Assembly: GCA_963170125.1 (NCBI GenBank)
Contig: CAUJFI010000018.1
Location: forward strand, 1 to 64,000
Direction: 5' to 3'
Length of the DNA: 64,000 nt
Origin: Deinococcota bacterium
GTDB taxonomy: Bacteria; Deinococcota; Deinococci; Deinococcales; Trueperaceae
Shown: positions 9,671-20,096 of the stretch, in pieces
Position numbering within the stretch: the stretch's first letter is position 1
How the letters are laid out: each line of letters starts with the position of its first letter
Position numbers and translations under genes: made by a program
The notes under the pieces: model-generated
What the model was told of the DNA's origin: nothing
What the model saw: only the letters and a program-made list of their open reading frames with translations
The model's database searches: none

Positions 9671-11178
9671 GCGAGCCCGTAAAGGGCGCCGTACTTGCCC
9701 TTGAGGTAGTCGACGTAGTGGCGGGAGTCGAGCTCAGAGCCGGTGGCTCGCCTGATCAGTTCGGCGGGCAGGTAGCGCGACCCGTGTCGGTGCACGTTCG
9801 AGCGCAGCCAGCCGAGGAGGGTCGCGAAGTCGCCCGAGCGCACGTCGGCGTCCAGCTCGGGCAGGGCGCCCCTGGCCGCCGCGAAGAGCTGCGCGCTCAC
9901 CAGGTTGCCGAGGGCGTAGGTCGGGAAGTAGCCGACGAGCCCTACGGCCCAATGGATGTCCTGCAGGCACCCGAGCGCGTCGGAAGGCGGCGTGATGCCG
10001 AGGTAGGAGCGGTACAGGTCGTTCCACGCCGCCGGCAGGTCCTTGACGGCGAGGTCGCCGTTCAGCAACGCCAGTTCGAGCTCGAAGCGCACGAGGATGT
10101 GCAGGTTGTAGCTCACCTCGTCCGCCTCGACGCGGATGAGGCTGCTCTCGACGCGGTTGACGGCGGCGTAGAGGCTCTCCACGTCCTCGCCGCCGAGGGC
10201 CTCGGGGAAAGCCGCCCGCAGGGCGGGGAACGCGCCTTCCCAGTACGGGAGCGAGCGCCCGATCAGGTTCTCCCAGAGCCGCGACTGCGACTCGTGGATG
10301 CCGAGGCTGGCACCGTGAGCGAGGGGGGTGCGGTGGAACTCGGGCGCGAACCCTTGCTCGTACATGGCGTGGCCCGCCTCGTGCATCGTGCCGAAGAGGG
10401 CGGGGTTGAGGAACCGCTCGTCGTAACGCGTGGTGATCCTCACGTCGTCGGCACCGATGCCGATCGCGAAGGGGTGGGCCGTGACGTCGAGCCGGCCGCG
10501 CCGGAAGTCGTAACCGAACGAGGCCGCGGTGGCCTCGCAGACCCGGCGTTGCGCGTCGACCGGGTAGGCCCTACGCAACATCTCGTCGGAGAGCTGCACG
10601 CCGCTCCCGGCGATGGCCGCGAGCAAGGCTACCTGCTCCTCCTTCAGCGGTTCGAAGACCGCTGCGAGAGAGGCGGCCGTGGCCCCGGGCTCGTACTCGT
10701 CGAGGAGCGCGTCGTAACGTTGCCCGCCGCCACCGACGGCGTCGGCCTCCTCACGCTTGAGCTCCAGCACGGCCGCCAGCTCGGGCGCGAACAGGTCGAA
10801 GCGGTCCTCGCTGCGGGCCTTGGCCCAAGCGACGCGGGCGCTCGCCGTGCGGCGCGCCAACTCCTCGACGAGCCGCCGCGGCATCCGCCCCGCCCTGCTC
10901 GCGGTGCGGCGCGCGACGCGCACCATGGCGTGATCGCTGCCTGCGGGGTCTAGGCCGCTCGCCTCGAGCTCGTCGAGAAGACCCGTGTAGGCGGGGTCCG
11001 TCAGCCGCCCGTGCCGCAGGGCGTGGAGCGTGGCCTCCTGCTCGCCGCGGCCGGCCGCGGCGCCGGGCGGCATGTAGGTGTCCTGGTCCCAGGACAGTAG
11101 GTCGGCCGCGGCGGCCAGGTCGCTCAGGATGGCGGCCTCCGCGCGGAAGGCGCGTAGAGCTTCGGAGACGTCTCGCAT
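9667..11178 (-). CDS. M32 carboxypeptidase (Taq type)
   Basis: A 503-residue zinc carboxypeptidase releasing C-terminal residues in the cytoplasm; close to the usual family length of about 500. The zinc motif HEAGH is in GTMHEAGHAMYEQG and the family-specific HESQSRLWENLIGRS follows about 30 residues later. The N-terminus (LSWDQDTYMPPGA) is also typical. The ATG at 11178 is the family start; the much longer open frame to 12294 is the antisense shadow of the dynamin gene. The stop overlaps the DsbA-like start by four bases. Confidence 0.95.
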   Translation of the reverse strand: MRDVSEALRAFRAEAAILSDLAAAADLLSWDQDTYMPPGAAAGRGEQEATLHALRHGRLTDPAYTGLLDELEASGLDPAGSDHAMVRVARRTASRAGRMPRRLVEELARRTASARVAWAKARSEDRFDLFAPELAAVLELKREEADAVGGGGQRYDALLDEYEPGATAASLAAVFEPLKEEQVALLAAIAGSGVQLSDEMLRRAYPVDAQRRVCEATAASFGYDFRRGRLDVTAHPFAIGIGADDVRITTRYDERFLNPALFGTMHEAGHAMYEQGFAPEFHRTPLAHGASLGIHESQSRLWENLIGRSLPYWEGAFPALRAAFPEALGGEDVESLYAAVNRVESSLIRVEADEVSYNLHILVRFELELALLNGDLAVKDLPAAWNDLYRSYLGITPPSDALGCLQDIHWAVGLVGYFPTYALGNLVSAQLFAAARGALPELDADVRSGDFATLLGWLRSNVHRHGSRYLPAELIRRATGSELDSRHYVDYLKGKYGALYGLA

Positions 11179-11228
11179 GCCAGACAATATCAGCGCCCGG
11201 GGGGACGGGAACGCCGATGCCAGCGTGG

Positions 11229-11234
11229 TATCTT
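11229..11234 (+). promoter_or_regulatory. -10 box of dynamin gene (TATCTT)
   Basis: TATCTT, then seven bases, then the ATG at 11242: leaderless arrangement. The divergent M32 gene has a weaker GATATT at the same distance from its own ATG. Confidence 0.55.
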
Positions 11235-11241
11235 CGCCTCG

Positions 11242-12969
11242 ATGCTCGAGTTGCCCACCAGGACGCGTGACCTGATAACCAAGGAGCGGGGCGCCATCAC
11301 GGACCTCCTCGTCCTGCTCGCCAAGCTCGAGGCCGAGCCCGGTCACGTCGCCGACGTCCGCACGGCCGCCGACGACCTCGACGGCATCTTCCTGCTCGTG
11401 GTGGCGGGCGAGTTCAACGCCGGCAAGTCGAGCTTGGTGAACGCGCTCCTCGGCGAGCGCGTCATGCCGGAAGGCGTGACGCCCACGACCGACCGCGTCA
11501 CGGTGATAACGCACGGCGAGGAGATCGGCGAGGCGGTCGACGGCCGCGACGTCGTCCGGCGCACCTATCCGAGCGACCTCCTCGACACGGTCGCCTTCGT
11601 CGACACCCCGGGCACGAACGCCATCGTGGCCTCCCACCAGGCGTTGACGGAGCGGTTCGTGCCCCGCGCCGACCTCGTGCTCTTCGTCACGAGCGCCGAC
11701 CGGCCCTTCACGCAGAGCGAACGGGAGTTCCTCGAGCTCATCGCGTCCTGGGGCAAGAAGGTCGTGATGGTCGTCAACAAGGTGGACATCCTCGCCTCGG
11801 ACGCCGAGAGAGAGACCGTCCTCGAGTACGTGGCGCGCCATGCGCGCGACACGCTCGGCTCCACCCCCGAGGTGTTCGGGGTCAGCGCCCGCCAGGCGTT
11901 CCAGGCGCGGCAGTCGGGCGACCAGTCCGGGCTGGAAGCGAGCGGCCTGCCGGCGCTGGAGACGGCCATCCGGGCGCGCCTCGGTGCCGACCGGCTCAAG
12001 CTGAAGCTGCTCACGCCCCTCGGCGTTGCCAAGCGGACCTCCGAGCATTACAAGGGCGTGCTCGACAACCGCCTGGGGCTCCTGACCGACGACAGCACCA
12101 CCCTCGAGGTGATCGACAGGCAACGCAAGCGCTTCGAGTCCGAGATGCGGCGCGACCTCGGCCTGCACGTCGGGGCGGTGGCCCGCGTGCTCGAGGACGT
12201 GGCCAGGCGCGGCGAGGAGTTCTTCGACGACACCATCAGGTGGCGCCGCTTCGCCAAGCTCATGAACACCGAGCGCGTCAAGGATGAGTTCCAAGCCAAG
12301 GTCATCAAGGACGCCGAGGCCGAGATCGACGGCCGCCTCGGCGAGCTCGTCGACTGGTTCATCCAGCGCAACCTCCAGTTCTGGGAGGACGTGATGCGTT
12401 TCCTCAACGAGAAGCGCGCGGCCGAGCAGGAGCGCGTGATCGGCGAGGTCGGCGGACGCTTCCAGTACGACCGCCAGGCGCTGCTCAGGGGCCTGCGCGA
12501 GCGCGCCGAGGGCGCCCTGGAGGAGTACGACGCGCCGGCCGAGGCCAAGGCGATAGCCGATCGGCTACAGGCCTCCGTCGTCCGTACGGGGCTCTTCGAG
12601 GTAGGCGGCATCGGGTTGAGCGCAGCGATGCTCGCCCTCCTGACGGGCGCGGCCTTCGACATCACGGGCATCGCCATCGGCCTCACCGCCATCGGCCTCG
12701 GGCTGCTCGTGTTCCCGCGCCAGCGCGCCCGCTCCAAGCGCGAGCTCCGCGGCAAGCTGGACGAGCTCAGGACCGCCCTCGAGGCGGGTATCGGCAAGCA
12801 GGCCGCGCTCGAGCTCGCGCGCTCGCAGGAGAAGCTGTCCGGCGCCATCAGCCCGTACACGCGCTTCGTGGGCGCCGAGCTGGAGCGGCTGCACGAGCTG
12901 CAGGCCGAGCTCGGCGACCTGACGGGGCGGTTGGCGACGTTGAAGCACGAGGTGGAGACGACCGCCTGA
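11242..12969 (+). CDS. Bacterial dynamin-like GTPase
   Basis: A 575-residue GTPase probably acting at the cytoplasmic membrane. GTPase motifs: G1 GEFNAGKSS at 56-64, a G2-type Thr in the GVTPTTD loop, G3 DTPG at 121-124 and G4 NKVD at 179-182. A long helical region follows, then two hydrophobic segments in tandem (from GGIGLSAAMLALLTG to TAIGLGLLVF, about 455-493) forming a membrane hairpin or paddle, and a C-terminal coiled coil. Bacterial dynamins remodel or repair membranes; the role here is unknown. Single gene, leaderless promoter. Confidence 0.9.
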   Translation: MLELPTRTRDLITKERGAITDLLVLLAKLEAEPGHVADVRTAADDLDGIFLLVVAGEFNAGKSSLVNALLGERVMPEGVTPTTDRVTVITHGEEIGEAVDGRDVVRRTYPSDLLDTVAFVDTPGTNAIVASHQALTERFVPRADLVLFVTSADRPFTQSEREFLELIASWGKKVVMVVNKVDILASDAERETVLEYVARHARDTLGSTPEVFGVSARQAFQARQSGDQSGLEASGLPALETAIRARLGADRLKLKLLTPLGVAKRTSEHYKGVLDNRLGLLTDDSTTLEVIDRQRKRFESEMRRDLGLHVGAVARVLEDVARRGEEFFDDTIRWRRFAKLMNTERVKDEFQAKVIKDAEAEIDGRLGELVDWFIQRNLQFWEDVMRFLNEKRAAEQERVIGEVGGRFQYDRQALLRGLRERAEGALEEYDAPAEAKAIADRLQASVVRTGLFEVGGIGLSAAMLALLTGAAFDITGIAIGLTAIGLGLLVFPRQRARSKRELRGKLDELRTALEAGIGKQAALELARSQEKLSGAISPYTRFVGAELERLHELQAELGDLTGRLATLKHEVETTA

Positions 12970-13016
12970 GCCTCGGGCGAGCGCCGACGGTGCGGCCGGG
13001 CGCCTCCGGCTAGGGT

Positions 13017-13022
13017 TACACT
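13017..13022 (+). promoter_or_regulatory. -10 box of pheA (TACACT)
   Basis: TACACT ends seven bases before the pheA ATG; predicts a leaderless mRNA. Confidence 0.55.
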
Positions 13023-13029
13023 CCTCGCC

Positions 13030-13893
13030 ATGAGCGCAAAAGGATCCGTTCGCATCGCTTACCAAGGAGTCCCGGGAGCTTTCAGCGAGGAAGCCTCCCT
13101 AGGGTTCGCCCCGGGCGGCACGGCCGTCGGGTTCCCCTCCTTCGAGGAAGCGTTCGCGGCGGCCGCGGACGGCACGTGCGACTACGCGTGCCTGCCCGTC
13201 GAGAACAGCCTCGCGGGCTCCATCAACCAGACCTACGACCTCCTCACCGACTCGGCCCTGAACGTCGTCGGTGAGAGGATCGTGCGTGTGCACCACAACC
13301 TGCTCGCCAAGCCGGGCGTGAAACTCTCCGACATCAAGCGCGTCTACAGCCATCCGCAGGCGCTGGCACAGTGCGCCGGCTTCATCCGGCGCCACAAGTT
13401 CGAGGCCGTCACCGACTTCGACACGGCCGGGGCCGCGATGCTCCTGGCGCAGAACGGTGGGGAGGGCAAGGCGGCGATCGCCAGCGTGCGTGCCGCGCAG
13501 GAGTACGGTCTGGACGTGCTGGCGGAGAAGATCGAGGACCTCCCATTCAACTTCACGCGCTTCTTCGTGCTCGCCTACGGCGAGGGCAGGGGGCCCAAGT
13601 CGGACGGGGGCGGGGCCGTGCGCTTCAAGTCGAGCATGGTGCTGGCCACGCGCCACCGTCCGGGCGACCTCGTCACGTGCCTCGAGGTGTTCCCGAAGCA
13701 CGACATCAACATGACCAAGCTGGAGTCGCGGCCCAGGCGCGACAAGCCGTGGAGCTACCTCTTCTACATCGACATCGACGGTCACATCGAGGAGCCGCAC
13801 GTGGCCGCCGCGATGACCGATCTCATGCGCAGGGCGGCGTTCGTGAAGTTCCTGGGCAGCTACCCTGCCGCCGAGCCGATCGAGGTCAGCTGA
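13030..13893 (+). CDS. pheA: Prephenate dehydratase
   Basis: Converts prephenate to phenylpyruvate in phenylalanine synthesis. The 287-residue monofunctional enzyme has the catalytic domain (about 7-185) with NFTRFF carrying the Thr-Arg-Phe motif at 176-178, and an ACT domain (about 198-280) with the ESRP motif at 232-235, which senses phenylalanine for feedback control. No chorismate mutase domain. It is followed two bases later by the S4-domain gene. Confidence 0.96.
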   Translation: MSAKGSVRIAYQGVPGAFSEEASLGFAPGGTAVGFPSFEEAFAAAADGTCDYACLPVENSLAGSINQTYDLLTDSALNVVGERIVRVHHNLLAKPGVKLSDIKRVYSHPQALAQCAGFIRRHKFEAVTDFDTAGAAMLLAQNGGEGKAAIASVRAAQEYGLDVLAEKIEDLPFNFTRFFVLAYGEGRGPKSDGGGAVRFKSSMVLATRHRPGDLVTCLEVFPKHDINMTKLESRPRRDKPWSYLFYIDIDGHIEEPHVAAAMTDLMRRAAFVKFLGSYPAAEPIEVS

Positions 13894-13895
13894 CC

Positions 13896-14117
13896 GTGGA
13901 CGAGGCCCCCGCCATGCGCCTCGACGACGTGCTCAAGTTCTTCGGGGTGGCCGGCACGGGCGGCCACGCCAAGCAGCTGATCCAGTCGGGCGCCGTGCGC
14001 GTCAACGGCGTGACGGAGACGCGGCGTAAGCACCTCATCCAGGCGGGCGACAGCATCGCCGTCGGGGACGAAGCGTTCGTGGTCGAGTTCGAGGGGGCGC
14101 CGGAGCCCGGGGCCTGA
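13896..14117 (+). CDS. Small S4-domain RNA-binding protein
   Basis: A 73-residue protein made almost entirely of one S4 RNA-binding fold: RLDDVLKFFGVAGTGGHAKQ, then LIQSGAVRVNGVTETRRK and DSIAVGDEAFVVEFEG. It resembles the stand-alone S4 proteins of the YbcJ/YaaA type, often linked to ribosome or tRNA metabolism. The GTG at 13896 has GAGGT nine bases upstream; the ATG at 13914 (67 residues) is an alternative, also with a GAGG before it. Co-transcribed with pheA. Confidence 0.82.
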   Translation: MDEAPAMRLDDVLKFFGVAGTGGHAKQLIQSGAVRVNGVTETRRKHLIQAGDSIAVGDEAFVVEFEGAPEPGA

Positions 14118-14175
14118 CCGGCGCCGCTCCGAGGAACGGCCCCGGCGGCGTGCCGGCCCACCGCGAGCCGAGCCC

Positions 14176-15072
14176 CTAGCCGCCGAGTGCGCTGCCCTCC
14201 CATGGGGGCTCGGCTCCCAGGGTCTCGACGGCCACGTCAGTCAGCCCGGTGACGGGCACCGCCTCGCCCGGGTACCAGAGCGTCCGCGAGCGGTAGGCGC
14301 CACCCCACGGCGAGCGGTACGCCTCCGTCCAGCCGCGCCGCACGTCCACCGACCACACCTCACGCACCCCTGCTGCGGCGTAGGCGGCGAGCCGCGCCTC
14401 CGTCGACCAGGCGGTCTGCGTGCCACGCTGCGCCGGCGATCGCCCCGACGACCGCGACTCGGCGCTCTGCCGGACCCCAGCGTCGGCGGTGGCCAGCTCG
14501 ACCGCCAGCACGACGGCCTCGGCCTCCACTCCACCCCCGGCCCGTATCAGGTCGCTCGGCGGCGGGCCGGGACCCCACCTGCGGGGGCGGGCCAACAGCG
14601 CCAGGTCGGGGCGGAGCACCGACTCGGGCCCCAGCCGGACCAGGGCGAGCGTCATCACCTCGACCGGTGCCGCGTACGCCGTCCCGATCGCCGCCCCAGC
14701 GGCGGTCCCGGCCACGCCACCAGGCGCCGCGCTGACCAGCGCGACCTCGCCCGGTGCCGCGCCGCGCGCAGCGGCGCGCAGCGCGCCTTCCAAGCTCCCC
14801 CGCACCGACGCGAGGAGGGAGGCCTCGGCGGCGCGGCGCACGGTCTTCGCGGCCACGCGCCCGTCCAGCAGCTCCGCCCGGGCGGCGTCGGCCACCCCGC
14901 CTTCCCTCAGCGAGGCGAGGAACCCGGCAGCGGCCAGCCTCGGTTGCGGCAGCGACCGGCTCCATAGGCCCCTGCCGGCCCTGCCGAGCCGAGCACCCCC
15001 GTCGCCCTCGTCTCGTCCTCGCGTCATGCCGTCAAGCGTCGCAGCGGACGCAACTTCATGCAGCGTGGACAT
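14176..15072 (-). CDS. Uma2-like (DUF820) nuclease-fold protein
   Basis: A 298-residue protein whose C-terminal half resembles Uma2-family PD-(D/E)XK proteins: RPDLALLARP, then VVLAVELAT (E in place of the usual VEV), and LAAYAAAGVREVWSVDVRRGWTEAYR in the position of the family's YxxxGVxEYWLVD segment. The N-terminal 150 residues are Ala/Arg/Gly rich and not recognisable. Start ATG 15072 or the in-frame ATG at 15027. Uma2 proteins are common but their function is not settled. Divergent from carB. Confidence 0.55.
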   Translation of the reverse strand: MSTLHEVASAATLDGMTRGRDEGDGGARLGRAGRGLWSRSLPQPRLAAAGFLASLREGGVADAARAELLDGRVAAKTVRRAAEASLLASVRGSLEGALRAAARGAAPGEVALVSAAPGGVAGTAAGAAIGTAYAAPVEVMTLALVRLGPESVLRPDLALLARPRRWGPGPPPSDLIRAGGGVEAEAVVLAVELATADAGVRQSAESRSSGRSPAQRGTQTAWSTEARLAAYAAAGVREVWSVDVRRGWTEAYRSPWGGAYRSRTLWYPGEAVPVTGLTDVAVETLGAEPPWEGSALGG

Positions 15073-15139
15073 GGGTGGGCGCCGACCGGCGCTAGGCGCG
15101 TGCAGGAGCGGGGTATGCGCCGCGCCGCCGGCTGGGTGG

Positions 15140-15145
15140 TACACT
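15140..15145 (+). promoter_or_regulatory. Likely -10 box of carB (TACACT)
   Basis: TACACT 31 bases before the carB ATG. Here, unlike many neighbours, a short 5' leader with GCGAGG near the start is expected. Confidence 0.45.
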
Positions 15146-15176
15146 CCTCCTTTGGTGATTGCGAGGCCCCTAATAC

Positions 15177-18260
<3,084 letters not shown>

Positions 18261-18267
18261 GCGAGAG

Positions 18268-18281
18268 GCCCCGAAGGGGGC
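18268..18281. terminator. Short terminator-like hairpin
   Basis: GCCCC-GAAG-GGGGC between the convergent carB and the 544-residue gene. Only 5 bp and without a T run. Confidence 0.4.
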
Positions 18282-18284
18282 GGC

Positions 18285-19919
18285 TCAGGCCTGCAGGCCC
18301 CTGCCCTCGCCCAGGTCCGCGCCGGTCAGCTCGTCGGCTTCCGGCGCGACCCCCGCCTCGTCCTCGTCGTCCAGGCCGATGACGCGCTCGCGCCCCCGGA
18401 CGGGCAGGCGCTCGCGCAACGAATCGGCGTAGGACGACAGGCTGCTGAGAGCGTTGCCAACGGGCAGGCGCAGGAGGAACTCGCCCTGCTCCACGCGCGC
18501 AACCAGCTGGAACGGGGCCTCGGAGAGGCGCTCGAGGATGCGCAGCACGGCCTCCCTGCCGATACCGACGTCGGTGGCCAGCTCCTCGAGCAGGAAGACG
18601 CTCGGGGCCTTGAGCTGCGCGAGGCGCGTGAGGACCTGGGACGTGGCGCCGCGCTCGGCGACGCGCTCGGTGACGCCGCGCTCGAACCGCTGCAAGCCGG
18701 ACTCGAAGAGCCCGTCGCGCTCGAAGTGGGACTCGAGGTCGATCGGCGTGAGCGGAACGGTGCCGTGCAACACCCGCAGGCGTTCGAGGGCGGCCCAGCT
18801 CCAGAGCGTGGCGCGCGCCAGCTCGGCGGGGCTGGTAAGGCGCACGAGGTCGCGATGGTCGCCGATGACGGCGAGGTAGCGGGCGCCGAGCGACCGGCGC
18901 CGCGAGAGGAGCGCGGCCCAGTCGAGGCGCTCGCCGTCGGGTAGCAGCATGGCGTGCACCTGGTAGTTGCGGCGCCCCATGTCGGTCGCGATCGTGAGTT
19001 GGCCGCCGCCCAGGGGCGTCAGCTTGAAGCCGAGCGGCTCGAGCACGCCACGCAGGCGCCTCGACAGGTCGAGGGCCGTGAGGTCCGTGTCGTCGACCTC
19101 GCGCGGCCCGACCGGCTCCGCGGGGCCTTCAGGGACCCGCCGCTCGTGAACGTGGCGCACGCGGGTGTCGGGGCGCGCCTGAGGAGGGCCGCCTGCCGCC
19201 GCACGGGCGTCGCCGCCCCAGAGACCCGGCTGCGCGGCGTCGGCCGCCTCGGGCACGAAGCCGGCCGGGGCCTCCGCGAACCGCGGGGTCGGCTGCTGGT
19301 GACCGGCGCCGGTCGCGTGAGCCAGAGGCGCGGACGGCGCGGCCTCGACGAGTTCGGCGACGTCCTCGCTCACCGCCGCACCCATGCGGGGGACTTCCTG
19401 CAGAGGGGCCTCCGCCGGGTCAGGCTGTTGCTCCTCCTCCGCGAGCTCGACCGTGGCGCTCTGCCAACGGCCGTTGCGGAGCTCGAAGCGCGGGTCCGCC
19501 GCGAGGTACGGGGTGAGGTCGAACCCTTCCGGAAGGCTCGGGTAGAGGGCGTGCAGCTCGGCTTCCGTGGCCGCAACGCCCGCCTCGGCCACCTCGTCGA
19601 GGACGGCGGTGAGGGCGGTGGTGGCGTCCTGGGCGGCCCGCCTGGTCCTGTTGACGGCCTCGAAGCTGAAGCGGCCCTCGCCGACGGGTGTCACGTGCAG
19701 CTCGTCGTTCACGTCGAGGCCGTGCTCGCGGTAGAGGGGCCCGAGCCCGGCGAGCTGCCGCCGCGACACGAGCTCGAGGGGGTACTCCTTGCCGGTCTCC
19801 TCGTCCACCGCGACGATGGGGCCGCTCCCGGGGAAGAGCTCCAGCATGGCGAGCGGCAGGGTCATGGTGCCACCGCGGAGGCAGACGCGGGTGAGCGGGT
19901 AGCGATATGCCTGTGCCAT
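18285..19919 (-). CDS. Conserved unknown protein, 544 residues
   Basis: I do not recognise the family. The N-terminus (MAQAYRYPLTRVCLRGG) leads into a small beta domain to about 90 (VAVDEETGKEYPLELVSRRQ), then a helical segment, a low-complexity linker (about 180-270), and a C-terminal region of about 250 residues with a strand-rich part (LGFKLTPLGGGQLTIATD), LGARYLAVIGDHRDLVRL and a likely winged-helix segment (APSVFLLEELATDVGIGREAVLRILERL). No membrane segment. ATG 19919 has AGGAG seven bases upstream. Separated by 177 bases from RNase R, with a TAGACT box at 20028-20033 as a possible promoter. Confidence 0.72.
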   Translation of the reverse strand: MAQAYRYPLTRVCLRGGTMTLPLAMLELFPGSGPIVAVDEETGKEYPLELVSRRQLAGLGPLYREHGLDVNDELHVTPVGEGRFSFEAVNRTRRAAQDATTALTAVLDEVAEAGVAATEAELHALYPSLPEGFDLTPYLAADPRFELRNGRWQSATVELAEEEQQPDPAEAPLQEVPRMGAAVSEDVAELVEAAPSAPLAHATGAGHQQPTPRFAEAPAGFVPEAADAAQPGLWGGDARAAAGGPPQARPDTRVRHVHERRVPEGPAEPVGPREVDDTDLTALDLSRRLRGVLEPLGFKLTPLGGGQLTIATDMGRRNYQVHAMLLPDGERLDWAALLSRRRSLGARYLAVIGDHRDLVRLTSPAELARATLWSWAALERLRVLHGTVPLTPIDLESHFERDGLFESGLQRFERGVTERVAERGATSQVLTRLAQLKAPSVFLLEELATDVGIGREAVLRILERLSEAPFQLVARVEQGEFLLRLPVGNALSSLSSYADSLRERLPVRGRERVIGLDDEDEAGVAPEADELTGADLGEGRGLQA

Positions 19920-20027
19920 GTCGTGTCTCCTAAGCCGTTCGGCTCGAGCGGGCTCCGAGTGGAACCGACGCCGGGCGGCCGCCCTCTCGGACCCGCAGGT
20001 CCCGCGCGCCACCCGGTCAGTTGGCGA

Positions 20028-20033
20028 AGTCTA
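20028..20033 (-). promoter_or_regulatory. Possible -10 box (TAGACT) with about 100-base leader
   Basis: TAGACT on the minus strand 108 bases before the 544-residue gene. The implied leader contains a GGACC-TGCG-GGTCC hairpin near 19985-19999 and an AGGAG ribosome site. Confidence 0.35.
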
Positions 20034-20096
20034 CCAGACGGAGTGAAGGAGCTCACTCCACGCGTCCACCCGGCCGTTCCGGACGGGGTCCGCGGG

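Noticed and set aside
11179-12294. N-terminal extension of the M32 frame
   Set aside because: Antisense to the dynamin GTPase; family N-terminus matches ATG 11178.
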